The notes below the pieces were generated by a model. The model had not been told where the DNA came from. It was given only the letters and a program-made list of their open reading frames with translations, and searched no databases. A program made the translations under genes and the position numbers. A stretch of DNA of 64,000 nucleotides. It comes from Rhizobium sp. P32RR-XVIII. Its GTDB lineage: Bacteria; Pseudomonadota; Alphaproteobacteria; Rhizobiales; Rhizobiaceae. The DNA lies in NCBI RefSeq assembly GCF_012641395.1, contig NZ_JABAIH010000003.1, positions 558,001 to 622,000 on the forward strand, in the 5' to 3' direction. Of the stretch, positions 1 through 10,021 are shown piece after piece (within the stretch, counting starts at the first letter, position 1; the number at the start of each line of letters is the position of its first letter).

Positions 1-183
1 GTGAATCTCGCCCCCGGTGGCCGGAACGAAGCCGGCAACCAGCCTCAACGTCGTCGTCTTGCCGCAGCCCGACGGCCCCAGCAGGCAAACAAGCTTTCCC
101 TTTTCGACGGACAGATCGACGCCTTTTACAGCCAAGAAGGAACCGTAGCTCTTGGTAAGGCCCTGCAATTTCAAGAACGCCAT
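1..183 (-). CDS. ABC transporter ATP-binding protein (N-terminal fragment)
   Basis: The first 61 residues of an ABC ATPase read leftwards and run off the window edge. It opens MAFLKLQGLTKSYG and carries a Walker A motif GPSGCGKTT at residues 36-44, followed by a TLRLVAGF segment typical of spermidine/putrescine- or iron-type importers. The rest of the protein (Q-loop, signature, Walker B) lies outside the window, so the substrate cannot be inferred. ATG is the only sensible start, with a GGAGG-like site just upstream on the minus strand. Confidence 0.85.
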   Translation of the reverse strand, partial: MAFLKLQGLTKSYGSFLAVKGVDLSVEKGKLVCLLGPSGCGKTTTLRLVAGFVPATGGEIH

Positions 184-354
184 CACACCTCCCGAGTGTT
201 CGCAGACATCGGACTCCGCGTATCTGAGAATTGGTTAGCGAAAATGTAGCGAAGAATTGAAAACTGTCAACAGATTACTGTTTGCTATTCTCTGCCATGG
301 CGGCTGCCGGTAATCTGAAATTAAAGCCCCGGGGCTCGGCCTGAAGCTGCAGTC

Positions 355-2070
355 TCAGCTGGGCTCATCATCGTTGCCTTCGCTCACGGTGCTCTCGGGT
401 TGGTGCCACGGGTTCAGATTGTGATGCGTACCGCGGCCGAGGAGATGCGCCGCCGAACGCCAGGCATGATATGTGATCCGATCGAGCCGCCGGGCGCCGT
501 CGATCCGCGTGAACGCCTCCGCGGCGGTCAACTTTCCCGCGGCGACCGAGGCGAGGGTCACGGCGTGATGATCCCGCTGCAGCGCGTCGAGTTTCCTCGA
601 TGCGCCCTCTACCTCGGCAAGCGCCGCCTCCACCTCGGACGAAACGTTCCAGCCGATGGATGCGGCCTGCGGGCCGAGGGCGGCTTCCGATGTTATGGAG
701 CCGGCAACGGCCTGTGCCGCGCGCATGGCCTGTCTGCACAGTTCGGCGGCCCGAAGGTCATGGGGGACTCCGGCCGGTTGTCCTGAGAGCCCACTTTCCG
801 CCACGACTTCCACGAGGCGCGAGACGTGATCGAGCGCATGCAGCGTGCTCGTCATGCGGAACCGTTCGGCCTCCGTCTCGGGCGGCTCCTTCAATTCGGA
901 AAGAAAGTCCCGCACCTCTTCGAGCGCGGCGGTGGCCGCAATGCTCTGCGCTGTGGGGCCGGCCCCCGCCGAAAGCGCCCCGGAAACCGAGGCAGCGGTT
1001 GTCGTGAGGACGTCCGCCACGACACGCCGGGCGGTCTCCACCGCGATCACCGGACTGGCGAGCGCGCTCGGATCGAGCGCGCTCTGAAGCGCCGTCTGCT
1101 TGGAGGGCAGGAGCCGCTCTACGATACGGGTGAACCACTGCGTCGCCGGAAGGAGCACCGCGACCCCCACGACGTTATAGGCCGTATGGTAGGCGGCAAG
1201 GAGCGTCATCCCGTCGACCGATGCCGCGAAAGCCCTCATCAGCTGCGCCGTCAGCGGAAAAGCGATAATCGCGATGAGCGCCGCTATGACCTTGAACAAT
1301 ACGTAGGCGAGGGCGAGGCGCTTCGCCGTGGCACTCGCGCCGATTGCCGCCAATGCGGAGCTGGTCGCTGTCCCGATGTTCTGGCCGATGATCAGGGCCG
1401 CGCCCTGCTCCAGGCTTATCGCCCCGGCGTAGAAAGCCGAAATGGTGACCGCGATGGCAGCCGTCGAGGACTGCATGACCGCGGTCATCGCCAAGCCTGC
1501 GACGATCAGGGTCATGAGGCCGACGGACCCTGAGATCCAGCCAACCCCCGGCGCGCCTAGCACCGCAGGCAGGTCAGACGGATGCAGGCTCTCCGCAAGG
1601 CCTCCCATGCCCTGCTGGAGCGTCGTCAGCCCGTAGAGCACCAGCGCGAAGCCTGCGACGGCGCCGCCCGCCGCCGCGATCCGTCCGCCCCCCAGCAACT
1701 TGGCCAGCGCGCCAATGAAGATCATCGGCAGCGCATAGGCCGAAAGCGAGACGCGCACGCCGATCAACGCCACCAGCCAGCCCGTTCCCGTCGTACCGAC
1801 ATTGGCGCCGAACACGAGGCCGAGCCCCTGCGGAAAGGTCAGAAGCCCGGCACTGACGAGGCCGATCGTCGTCATCGTCACCGCGCTCGACGACTGCACG
1901 AGCAGCGTGACGATAGCGCCCCAGAAGGCACCCGAAAGTGGCGTCGACGCCGCCTTGCCGAGGACGGTGCGCAGCGCGGATCCCGCCAATGCCTTCAGGT
2001 CGTCGGTCATGACGGTCATGCCGAGCAGGAACAGCCCGACGCCGCCGAGAATGGCAATTGCTGTCGCCAT
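355..2070 (-). CDS. Na+/phosphate cotransporter family protein (NptA/YjbB type)
   Basis: A 571-residue membrane protein of the Na/Pi cotransporter II family, predicted to move phosphate with sodium across the inner membrane. The two inverted family repeats are visible: QSSS at residues 59-62 and QSST at 200-203, each followed by a hydrophobic helix. The N-terminal 330 residues are mostly hydrophobic. The C-terminal part from about 350 is helical and charged, as expected for the PhoU-like domain of bacterial members. Length is normal for the family. It stands alone; no pst or pho genes flank it, so a role in phosphate export or homeostasis is inferred from the family only. Confidence 0.88.
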   Translation of the reverse strand: MATAIAILGGVGLFLLGMTVMTDDLKALAGSALRTVLGKAASTPLSGAFWGAIVTLLVQSSSAVTMTTIGLVSAGLLTFPQGLGLVFGANVGTTGTGWLVALIGVRVSLSAYALPMIFIGALAKLLGGGRIAAAGGAVAGFALVLYGLTTLQQGMGGLAESLHPSDLPAVLGAPGVGWISGSVGLMTLIVAGLAMTAVMQSSTAAIAVTISAFYAGAISLEQGAALIIGQNIGTATSSALAAIGASATAKRLALAYVLFKVIAALIAIIAFPLTAQLMRAFAASVDGMTLLAAYHTAYNVVGVAVLLPATQWFTRIVERLLPSKQTALQSALDPSALASPVIAVETARRVVADVLTTTAASVSGALSAGAGPTAQSIAATAALEEVRDFLSELKEPPETEAERFRMTSTLHALDHVSRLVEVVAESGLSGQPAGVPHDLRAAELCRQAMRAAQAVAGSITSEAALGPQAASIGWNVSSEVEAALAEVEGASRKLDALQRDHHAVTLASVAAGKLTAAEAFTRIDGARRLDRITYHAWRSAAHLLGRGTHHNLNPWHQPESTVSEGNDDEPS

Positions 2071-2646
2071 GCACGCCTCGTCCCGCCTAGATTTCGGCCC
2101 TTGAGATCGTCGGAATCAAGCAACCGCCGACCTCATGCCGATAGCCTTACCCCCTGCGCCGACTCTCCCAACGTCCAAATAGGAGAAAATCCCGAGATGA
2201 AAATCAGGTGCTTGTAGCAGTTTAGATAAATACCGCAGTTCAACAACTCCGGTATTTTATGGCAATCGGTAACGACAAGATGCAGCAGTAGCTTACTGCA
2301 TTTCGAGAAGGACATTCCATTCCTTGCAAAGTCTAGCTTTAAAAGCGAGCGGCGACCACCAAGCAGGTTGAGGACGTTGTCCGCTATTCTCTTCAATCCT
2401 CGTTGAGATTGCACAGGCATAATGTCGGCCCCTTCGGATCAACATAGATGCCTCTTTTGAAAAGCGCCTGAGCAGCCGGAAGTGCAATCATGGGTTCCGT
2501 GATGAACATCTAAAGCAACATAAAACTTGATCTCGATGGAAACGTTGTCATGCTAGCCGGAAGCCGCTCGATATAGGCCAGAGCGCGGCGGGGCAGGCCG
2601 TTTTCGCGGTCGCGGGCCAGCGACGCTCCAGCGAGGAGAGTGCCGA
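2071..2646. other. Intergenic region, 576 bp, no supported gene
   Basis: A relatively AT-rich gap between a leftward and a rightward gene. It must hold the promoters of both flanking genes, but no clear -35/-10 pair or operator was identified. Short open frames are present but have atypical composition and no recognisable motif, so none is called. Confidence 0.5.
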
Positions 2647-4311
2647 TTGAAACGATACCTTCTGGCACTCACCCGATCGTTTTCGACGACAGGCTTGATT
2701 GTAGGCACGCTCTTCTTCTGCCTATCGCTGACGCCGAGCCTGATGCCACGGTCTCCTCTTATCCAGGGCGCTCTTTCGGGAAGCTGCGCAGCCTTCGGCT
2801 ACGCCATCGGCGTGTTCCTCGTTTGGCTTTGGGCCTATCTCGAGATCCTTCCGTCGCGGGTTGGCTTCGGGCGAACGTGGCAGGTAGTCGCCGCAGTTTT
2901 CTGCATCGGGATTGCAACGCTCTTCCTCTGGCAGGCGTCTTCCTGGCAGAACTCGGTCCGGGACCTCATGGGGCTCGACCCCGTCACCTCGGCCGATCCG
3001 GTCAAGCTGATCGCCGTAGCTCTCGCGGTCTTCTGTGCGCTCGTGGTCGTCGGCCGTCTGTTCAAGTACACGTTCCTTTTCTCTTACAAGTGGCTGCAGC
3101 GCTTCGTCCCAAGGCGGATTGCCATCGCAGTCGGCACATTCCTGGCCATCATCCTTTTTTGGTCCGTGGCTGAAGGCGTGCTGTTCAGGGCCGGCCTTCG
3201 GATGGCAGACACCTCGTTCCGCGAGCTCGACGCCTTGATCGACGACGACATGCCGATGCCGACCGATCCGGCAAAGACGGGCAGTGCGGCGTCGCTCATC
3301 GATTGGAGGCAGCTTGGGCGACAGGGCCGGCATTTCATCTCCTCCGGCCCGACCGGTGACGAGATCGGTGGATTCCTGAACACGAAGGCGACCGAGCCGA
3401 TCCGAGTTTATGTTGGTTTGAACTCCGCCGAAACAGCGGAAGAGCGAGCCAAGCTGGCGCTGGCGGAGCTGAAGAGGGATGGTGCTTTCGACCGCTCCAT
3501 TCTGATCGTAATCGTTCCGACGGGAACCGGCTGGGTCGATCCGGCTGCCATCGATACCGTCGAATATCTCAATCGCGGCGACGTCGCGAGCGTCGCACTG
3601 CAATATTCCTACCTCGCAAGCTGGTTGTCGCTGATGGTCGAGCCAGGCTACGGCGCGGATGCGGCCCACGCCTTGTTCAGGGAAGTCTATGGCTACTGGA
3701 CAACGCTCCCGCACGACCACCGCCCAAGGCTCTATCTGCACGGCCTCAGTCTCGGAGCCATGAATTCACAACTCTCGGCCAATCTTTACGACGTCATTGC
3801 CGATCCGTTCCAGGGCGCGTTGTGGAGCGGGCCGCCCTTTCCGAGCGGGACATGGGCATTCGTGACGGCAAATCGAAACCCCGGTTCGCCTGCTTGGCTG
3901 CCGCGGTTTCGTGACGGTTCGATTATCCGATTCACCAATCAGGAAAACGCGTTGAACATTCCCGGCGCGGCCTGGGGGCCGATCAGAATTGTTTTCCTGC
4001 AATACGCCAGCGATGCAGTGACATTCTTCGATGTCCGTTCGTTCTATCGAATGCCGGATTGGCTGAAATCCCCACGGGGACCCGACGTGTCGCCGAGCTT
4101 GCGCTGGTTCCCGGTCGTCACGATGCTGCAGCTCGCCTTCGACGCGATGATCGCGACAACCTCGCCGATGGGATACGGCCACGTCTACGCGCCGGAACAT
4201 TACATCGATGCGTGGCTGGCGGTGACAGACCCGACAGGCTGGCAACCTGCCGAAATCAACCGCCTGAAGTCAGTCTTCGCGCAGCGGTTCCGGGAGACAG
4301 GCCAGAACTGA
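2647..4311 (+). CDS. Membrane-anchored alpha/beta hydrolase (Abhydrolase_9 type)
   Basis: A 554-residue protein with about five hydrophobic segments in the first 190 residues, then a soluble alpha/beta-hydrolase domain. The nucleophile elbow reads GLSLG, with the serine near residue 368, preceded by a hydrophobic strand RLYLH. Architecture and length fit the bacterial family with an Abhydrolase_9 N-terminal membrane domain. A TTG start is chosen because GAGGAG lies 8-13 nt upstream and no better start is in frame. Substrate is unknown; an esterase or lipase activity at the membrane is inferred. Confidence 0.82.
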   Translation: MKRYLLALTRSFSTTGLIVGTLFFCLSLTPSLMPRSPLIQGALSGSCAAFGYAIGVFLVWLWAYLEILPSRVGFGRTWQVVAAVFCIGIATLFLWQASSWQNSVRDLMGLDPVTSADPVKLIAVALAVFCALVVVGRLFKYTFLFSYKWLQRFVPRRIAIAVGTFLAIILFWSVAEGVLFRAGLRMADTSFRELDALIDDDMPMPTDPAKTGSAASLIDWRQLGRQGRHFISSGPTGDEIGGFLNTKATEPIRVYVGLNSAETAEERAKLALAELKRDGAFDRSILIVIVPTGTGWVDPAAIDTVEYLNRGDVASVALQYSYLASWLSLMVEPGYGADAAHALFREVYGYWTTLPHDHRPRLYLHGLSLGAMNSQLSANLYDVIADPFQGALWSGPPFPSGTWAFVTANRNPGSPAWLPRFRDGSIIRFTNQENALNIPGAAWGPIRIVFLQYASDAVTFFDVRSFYRMPDWLKSPRGPDVSPSLRWFPVVTMLQLAFDAMIATTSPMGYGHVYAPEHYIDAWLAVTDPTGWQPAEINRLKSVFAQRFRETGQN

Positions 4312-4632
4312 ATGCGCTCCTCGATTGTGCGCATCCGGAATGCTGCCGGGAAGCCTGAGCAAACGTGGACTCTTTCACAAACGAAAGGGCAAAACCGCAC
4401 GCTGATCGCTGTACACCCGAAGCGGCGTAGTCCAGCCCCGGCGAACAGTTTACGAATCAGGCCCTTGAAGATTTCCTTGCTGCAGTTGCGCTTCGAAATT
4501 TTGAACCCAGAGCTTGGTTTCGGGATTCTATGCTGATCACAGGCAGTCTTCAGCGACATTATATTTAGACGATGCTGTACATGGGCTTTTCTGCGACGTT
4601 CAGATCTGTTGAGCGTCACATAGGGGGGAGCG
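4312..4632. other. Intergenic region, 321 bp, no supported gene
   Basis: Lies between the hydrolase and the lipoprotein gene. It must contain the lipoprotein promoter. No coding frame with plausible composition, no convincing hairpin and no repeat was recognised. Confidence 0.45.
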
Positions 4633-4890
4633 ATGAAGGAGTTGATGCTGTGCTTTCTGGCGGCTTTCGCGCTTGCGAGTTGCACGCCGACTCAACAGGG
4701 CGCCGGCATCGGTGCTGCAACTGGCGCAGTCGTTGGCGGCGCTGTCGCGAACAATGTCCGAGGTGCGGCCGTTGGCGCGGCGATCGGCGGCGCGTCCGGG
4801 GCTGTCATCGGTAATGTCGCCGGTCGGCCCGGGCAATGCCGGTTCCGAGATCGTAACGGTCGTCAGTATGTCGCGCCCTGCCCACGCTGA
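4633..4890 (+). CDS. Small glycine-zipper lipoprotein
   Basis: An 85-residue exported protein. A lipobox LASC places the lipidated cysteine at residue 17 after a hydrophobic signal. Residues 23-60 alternate Gly/Ala with small residues (GAGIGAATGAVVGGAVA and a second similar block), the pattern of a glycine-zipper membrane segment as in outer-membrane lipoproteins of the SlyB/YMGG kind. The tail is polar with a cysteine pair. GGGGGAG precedes the ATG. Its role, perhaps envelope integrity or stress, is inferred from the fold class only. Confidence 0.8.
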   Translation: MKELMLCFLAAFALASCTPTQQGAGIGAATGAVVGGAVANNVRGAAVGAAIGGASGAVIGNVAGRPGQCRFRDRNGRQYVAPCPR

Positions 4891-5197
4891 ACCGGCGCGT
4901 CGCGCAATCACGAGTGATGTGTTCCGCGGCCAGCGGCCTAAACCAGTGGTCGTTCACATGGGTTGTGCGACGCGGATATTTTCTTCACGACTCCTGTCGT
5001 CCGCTCCTCTGAGAAGTGATTGGTGTTGAATGATAGCCTCCGGGCCGGGGGCATCCTGGGTGGCCGGAGAAAACATTAGGCTGCGCACTGAGGGTTATGC
5101 CAATTCGGGGTTCAACCACCGTCAGGAACGCGCACCCAAGCGAACTTCAATTCCGGCGTCCTCCCGGGGCGCACCCTTTGGCACTACGGAGGAAGAC
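4891..5197. other. Intergenic region, 307 bp, upstream of the AbgT gene
   Basis: No gene is supported here. The AbgT frame is open upstream to about 5030, but the strong GGAGGA site directly before 5198 and the conserved start of the protein argue that this stretch is untranslated leader and promoter. A weak GC-rich inverted repeat (CTCCGG to CCGGAG) lies near 5038-5070. Confidence 0.45.
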
Positions 5198-6745
5198 ATG
5201 GCCACTGCCAATGTCGCACCAAAGACCGCGATGCAGAGATTTCTCGACGGCGTCGAGAAGGTGGGAAACATGGTTCCCCATCCTGTGGTCATCTTCCTGA
5301 TTCTCATCGGCATTGTCATCGTCCTGTCGGCCGTGCTTGGCGCTTTTGGAGCGGCGGTCAGCTTCGAGCGGATCAATCCGGACACGCATGAGATCGAGCG
5401 GGCGTCGACGGCGATAAACAGCTTGCTGAGCGTGGAGGGCCTCCGCTTTCTGTATTCATCGCTCGTTCCCAATTTCATGAGTTTCACAGCGGTGGGCTTG
5501 ATGATCGCCGCCATGATCGGCGCAGGCGTCGCTGAGGAATCCGGCCTGGTTACGGCACTGATCCACAAGCTCGTCGTTGTCTCGCCGCGCTGGGCGCTGA
5601 CCTATATCCTGGCGTTTGTCGGTATTCTCGCAAGTATAGCGGCTGACGCAGGTTATCTGGTGCTGATACCCCTTGCCGGCGTCGCCTATCTGGCCGTCGG
5701 GCGGCATCCGCTTGCCGGTCTGGCACTCGGCTTCGCTGCCGTGGCGGGCGCCTTCACGGTCAACATGCTGATCAAACCGCTCGATGCCGTCCTCGTCGAA
5801 TTCACAAATGACGCGGCCCATCTCGTCGACCCCGCGCGGTCGATCGGCTTGGCGTCCAACGTCTGGTTTTCCATCGCGTCGGTGCTGTTCCTGACGGTCT
5901 TGATCGCTCTCATTACCGACCGGATGATCGCGCCGCGGCTGGGAGAGTATAATCCTCAAACGGCGGAAGGCGGTGTTCAGAGTCAGGGCGCGACGCTCTC
6001 CGATCGGGAATCTCGCGGATTGCGGTTCGCCCTCTACGGACTCATCGGTCTTCTGGTGGTCTTCCTCCTTTTGACCATCCCAAGCGGCGCACCGCTTCGT
6101 AATCCTGATACCGGCGAGCTGATCGGCAATTCGCCCTTCATGAACGGCCTGATCGCGCTCATCATGCTGGTCTTCCTGGTGACGGGATGGACCTACGGCA
6201 TTGGTGCCGGCACAATGAGAACCCTTGCTGAAGTGATCGCTGCGATCGAAAAGTCGATCAAGAACATGGGCGGCACCATCTTCCTGTTCTTCGTTCTCAG
6301 CCAGTTCGTCGCCTATTTCACCTACACCAATATCGGCACAGTCATGGCACTCAGCCTTTCGGGCATGCTGCAGGCCGCTAATGTCGGCGCGCTGCCGCTG
6401 CTGATCGGCTTCATCGTCGTGGTTGCGATCATCGACCTGCTGCTGACCGGGGCGATTGCGAAATGGGCGATCTTCGCTCCCGTCTTCGTGCCGCTGCTGA
6501 TGAAACTCGGCGTGGAGCCGGAAGCCGTCTTGGCCGCATATCGCGTCGGCGACTCGCCGATGAATGCGATCACCCCGCTCAACGCATACTTCGCGCTCGT
6601 CGTCGGTTTCGCCCAGAAATACGACAAGTCCGCGGGTGTCGGCACGATCGTTTCTCTGATGCTTCCCTATGTCGTGCTGATCTTCGTGCTGTGGACCGGT
6701 CTCTTTGCGGTCTGGAAGGCCCTCGGTCTGCCGTGGGGCCTGTGA
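5198..6745 (+). CDS. AbgT-family transporter
   Basis: A 515-residue inner-membrane protein with roughly 10-12 hydrophobic helices, matching the AbgT (p-aminobenzoyl-glutamate transporter/MtrF) family. The opening segment FLDGVEKVGNMVPHPVVIF and the late segment with GDSPMNAITPLNAYF are family hallmarks. Members import p-aminobenzoyl-glutamate or export sulfonamides with proton coupling. The start at 5198 is fixed by GGAGGA 7-12 nt upstream. An M20 peptidase follows after 45 bp, the usual pairing when the pair imports and hydrolyses an N-acyl or amide-linked amino acid. Confidence 0.88.
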   Translation: MATANVAPKTAMQRFLDGVEKVGNMVPHPVVIFLILIGIVIVLSAVLGAFGAAVSFERINPDTHEIERASTAINSLLSVEGLRFLYSSLVPNFMSFTAVGLMIAAMIGAGVAEESGLVTALIHKLVVVSPRWALTYILAFVGILASIAADAGYLVLIPLAGVAYLAVGRHPLAGLALGFAAVAGAFTVNMLIKPLDAVLVEFTNDAAHLVDPARSIGLASNVWFSIASVLFLTVLIALITDRMIAPRLGEYNPQTAEGGVQSQGATLSDRESRGLRFALYGLIGLLVVFLLLTIPSGAPLRNPDTGELIGNSPFMNGLIALIMLVFLVTGWTYGIGAGTMRTLAEVIAAIEKSIKNMGGTIFLFFVLSQFVAYFTYTNIGTVMALSLSGMLQAANVGALPLLIGFIVVVAIIDLLLTGAIAKWAIFAPVFVPLLMKLGVEPEAVLAAYRVGDSPMNAITPLNAYFALVVGFAQKYDKSAGVGTIVSLMLPYVVLIFVLWTGLFAVWKALGLPWGL

Positions 6746-6790
6746 CGGTCGATGCTGCAAGCCTGAACGAATAATCACTCGTATGATCGG

Positions 6791-8002
6791 ATGGACATCA
6801 TGAGCACCAACTCTATTCCTCTCGACGTCGCCGCGGCGGAAGAACATCTGATGCGGTTCCTCTCGGTGGAGGGCGTCACCGGACAGGAAAAGAACATCGG
6901 CCTTGCCGTATCCGACGCTCTGAAGAAAATCGGCGTGCCGGAGTCTGCCATTCGGTTTGACGACGTCAACAAACGCATTCCGCTACCGACCGAAACGGGC
7001 AATCTGATCGTGGATATTGCGGGAACGCGACCCGGACCCCGGTTGCTCTTTTCGACGCATCTCGACACCGTGCCGCTTTGTGCTGGCGCCAAGCCGCGGC
7101 GCGAGGGCGACCGGATCGTCTCGGATGGTACGACCGCGCTTGGCGGCGATGCCCGCACCGGCGTCGCCCTTCTTGTGGTTGTCGCCGAGACCCTCATCAA
7201 GCACAAGCTGCCACATCCGCCGATCACCCTGCTGTTCACGGTGCGCGAAGAGAGCGGGCTGCATGGCTCACGGGAACTCAATCCCGCCGAACTCAACGGT
7301 GCGGTGATGTGCATCAATGTCGATGGCCAAATGGCTTCGGACCTGATCGTTGGCGCGGTCGGGCAGGAGAATTGGGAAGCCGAAATCACGGGAAGGGCGT
7401 CGCATGCGGGCGTTGCACCGGAGAAGGGCATCTCGGCCACGCTGGTCGGTGCAATGGCGCTGGCCGAGGCGAAGCATAGCGGCTGGTTCGGCAAGGTGGT
7501 CAAACCGGACGGCCGGGGCACGAGCAATATCGGCATCTTCGGCGGCAAGGACAACAAGCCTGCCGGCGACGCCACCAACGTCGTGACGGATTACGCTTTC
7601 CTCAAGGGGGAGGCGCGCAGCCCCGAAGCGGCTTTCGCGACGAAAATCGCCAATGGCTACAAGGAAGCCTTCGCCAAGGCCCGGAGCGAGGTGAAGGACG
7701 ATCGGGGCGACATGGCCGAGGTGAAATTCAGCCACAAGGCGTCCTATCCGCCGTTCGAACTGGGCAAGGACACGCCGGTCGTGAAGCGCGCCGCCAGGGC
7801 GCTGGGGATTCTCGGCATCGAGCCTGTCTACATCTTCTCCAATGGTGGCCTGGACGCCAATTGGCTCGACAAACACGGCGTGCCCACCATCACCATCGGT
7901 TCCGGTCAGGCCGAAATTCATACCATCAAGGAATATGTGAATCTCAAGGAGTACGAGAAGGGCTGCCGCTTGGGCATCCTTATGGCGACTATGGACGACT
8001 AG
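6791..8002 (+). CDS. M20-family metallopeptidase (PepT/ArgE-like)
   Basis: A 403-residue zinc peptidase. Numbered from the second possible start at 6800, the metal and catalytic motifs are STHLDTVP (H87, D89), GGDARTG (D117) and a VREES pair (E150/E151), with the dimerisation domain after about 185. The C-terminal zinc histidine fits AEIHTIKE. It probably forms an operon with the AbgT transporter upstream and would cleave an imported peptide or aminobenzoyl-amino acid. The precise substrate is not evident. The start is uncertain between 6791 and 6800. Confidence 0.87.
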   Translation: MDIMSTNSIPLDVAAAEEHLMRFLSVEGVTGQEKNIGLAVSDALKKIGVPESAIRFDDVNKRIPLPTETGNLIVDIAGTRPGPRLLFSTHLDTVPLCAGAKPRREGDRIVSDGTTALGGDARTGVALLVVVAETLIKHKLPHPPITLLFTVREESGLHGSRELNPAELNGAVMCINVDGQMASDLIVGAVGQENWEAEITGRASHAGVAPEKGISATLVGAMALAEAKHSGWFGKVVKPDGRGTSNIGIFGGKDNKPAGDATNVVTDYAFLKGEARSPEAAFATKIANGYKEAFAKARSEVKDDRGDMAEVKFSHKASYPPFELGKDTPVVKRAARALGILGIEPVYIFSNGGLDANWLDKHGVPTITIGSGQAEIHTIKEYVNLKEYEKGCRLGILMATMDD

Positions 8003-8011
8003 CTGCCTCGC

Positions 8012-8034
8012 GGGGCCGCTTGTCTTCTGGCCCC
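8012..8034 (+). terminator. Hairpin after the AbgT/M20 operon
   Basis: GGGGCC and GGCCCC pair across an 11-nt loop 10 nt after the stop codon. There is no U-tract, so this may be a Rho-assisted or 3'-protective stem rather than a strict intrinsic terminator. Confidence 0.4.
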
Positions 8035-8185
8035 TGCGATCCATTTGCGACCTGGGCGCCTCAGGCGCGCAGTCGGGTGAGCGATCGCGGCGAGTTCACC
8101 GGAAGCGTGGGGTAAGGCGACGTTGCGTGGTCAGCGCGGCTGTGTGGTTGGACGGTCCGAGTGGACCAAATGAGGAGCGGAGCGG

Positions 8186-10021
8186 TTGAGTCCCATAGCA
8201 TACACAGCCTCCATCATCGCCGCTGCCGTCGTTCTGTTCGTCTGGAACAAGCTGCCGGTCGTCTTTGTGGCAATGCTGACTGCGTTGGCGCTATGGGCGA
8301 GTGGCGTCCTCACGCTTGGCCAGGCGCTCGGTGGCTTCGGTGATCCCGCAGTCATCTTTATCGCGTCGCTCTTTGTCGTCAGCGCGGGGCTCGAGATCAC
8401 CGGCGTGACTGCCTGGGCCGGACAACTGCTCATCCGCGGCGCGGGCGAAGAAAGCCGTACGCGCCTTCTCTTCCTGACGATGGCGCTCGTCTCCCTTCTC
8501 ACTGCGCTCATCAGCGTCAACGGCGCTGTCGCGGCGCTTCTGCCCGTCGTGGTCGTCATCGCCGTTCGCCTCCGGCGCAACTCGTCGCAGCTGCTCATGC
8601 CGCTGGTCTTTTCCGCACATGCAGGTTCGATGCTGGCGCTGACGGGAACGCCGGTGAACGTGCTGGTATCGGAGGCAGGCATCGACGCGGGCGTCGGTGG
8701 TTTCGGCTTCTTCGAATTTGCACTTGCCGGTGTTCCACTTCTGGCGGGCACTATGGCCATCATCATTCTGTTTGGAAAGCGGCTGCTTCCCGAGCGTAAT
8801 GGCGCGACCATGCCTGCCGATTTTAGCCGCCACGCCAAGACACTTGTCGAGCAATACGGCCTTTCGAGTGGCATCTACCAGATGCGCGTGCGCGCAAGCT
8901 CGCCCTTAGTGGGTCTGTCGTCATCCGGGGTAGATCTCTCCGCACATCCAGGGTTACAGCTTGTCGCCATTCAGGAGGGCGAGACGGCCGGCCCGCTGCG
9001 CAGGCCACTCATTGCCGAGGGAGATCATCTTCTGGTTCTTGGTGATGCGGAATCCGCTGCCGCGTTTGCGGCGGAGATGCACCTCGCATTCCGCAACGAC
9101 AAGGCGGCCGGGCAGGGCGAGGAAACGCTGTTCAATCGCAGCTCAGGGCTTGCCGAAGTCGTCATCCCACCGCGCTCGGGCCTCATTGGCGAGACGGTTT
9201 TTCCCGGTATGGTCACCGAAAGCGGCGATCTGATCATTTTGGCGGTACAGCGCGCTGGGGCCGGAATTGAACCCAGCGGCGCAACCAAAGATGCTGGCGG
9301 AATCGTCTTGCAGGCAGGCGATACGATGCTGTTGCAGGGAACATGGAAAGCGCTCGACGTTCACCTCAACGATCCGGACGTCCTGGTCGTCAATTCGCCG
9401 GAGCTGGTCCGCCGCCAGGCGGTTCCGATGGGGCCGGGCGCGCGCCAGGCGGTTATTATCCTGCTTGCGATGGTTCTGCTTCTCGCCACGGGCATTGTGC
9501 CGCCAGCGGTGGCCGGCCTACTCGCCGCCGGTGCGATCATCCTGTCAGGCATCATGAGCGTCGAGCAAGCCTATCGCGCCGTCGGCTGGACGACCGTGAT
9601 CCTCGTTGGCGCGATGATGCCGCTTTCCACCGCCATGGTGGAAACAGGGGCTGCAAAGCTGATGGCGGAGCACCTTGTGAACTTCGTCGGTGATGCCGGC
9701 CCTGTCGCATTGCTCGCCGGATTGTTCGTCCTGACGGCGGTCATGGGGCAACTGATCAGTAACACTGCAACTGCCCTGATCGTCATCCCCATCGGCGTGG
9801 CGGCAGCGACGGCCATGGGCATTTCCCCGCGTCCGGTGCTCATGAGCACCGCAGTGGCAGCGGCAGCGGCGTTCCTCACTCCGATAGCAACGCCGACCAA
9901 CCTGATGGTGATGGGACCGGGCGGCTATGCCTTCAACGATTATTGGAAGCTCGGATTGCCGCTGCTGATCTGGTTCTTTGTCGTCGCCGTGTTCATCGTG
10001 CCGTTGATCTGGCGCTTCTGA
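8186..10021 (+). CDS. SLC13/DASS-type transporter with two TrkA-C domains
   Basis: A 611-residue carrier of the divalent anion:sodium symporter superfamily. Hydrophobic helices occupy residues 1-200 and about 420-611. A soluble insert in between (about 215-395) contains two RCK C-terminal (TrkA-C) ligand-binding folds, recognisable by the VGLSSSGVDLSAHPG and LIGETVFPGM segments. The repeated NTATALIVIPIG and TPIATPTNLMVMGPGGY motifs match SLC13 substrate-binding loops. Members move sulfate, dicarboxylates or other anions. TTG start with GGAG upstream. Confidence 0.85.
   Translation: MSPIAYTASIIAAAVVLFVWNKLPVVFVAMLTALALWASGVLTLGQALGGFGDPAVIFIASLFVVSAGLEITGVTAWAGQLLIRGAGEESRTRLLFLTMALVSLLTALISVNGAVAALLPVVVVIAVRLRRNSSQLLMPLVFSAHAGSMLALTGTPVNVLVSEAGIDAGVGGFGFFEFALAGVPLLAGTMAIIILFGKRLLPERNGATMPADFSRHAKTLVEQYGLSSGIYQMRVRASSPLVGLSSSGVDLSAHPGLQLVAIQEGETAGPLRRPLIAEGDHLLVLGDAESAAAFAAEMHLAFRNDKAAGQGEETLFNRSSGLAEVVIPPRSGLIGETVFPGMVTESGDLIILAVQRAGAGIEPSGATKDAGGIVLQAGDTMLLQGTWKALDVHLNDPDVLVVNSPELVRRQAVPMGPGARQAVIILLAMVLLLATGIVPPAVAGLLAAGAIILSGIMSVEQAYRAVGWTTVILVGAMMPLSTAMVETGAAKLMAEHLVNFVGDAGPVALLAGLFVLTAVMGQLISNTATALIVIPIGVAAATAMGISPRPVLMSTAVAAAAAFLTPIATPTNLMVMGPGGYAFNDYWKLGLPLLIWFFVVAVFIVPLIWRF

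Noticed and set aside
2133..2487. Minus-strand open frames upstream of the alpha/beta hydrolase
   Set aside because: Composition is unlike nearby genes, no domain is visible and start signals are poor.
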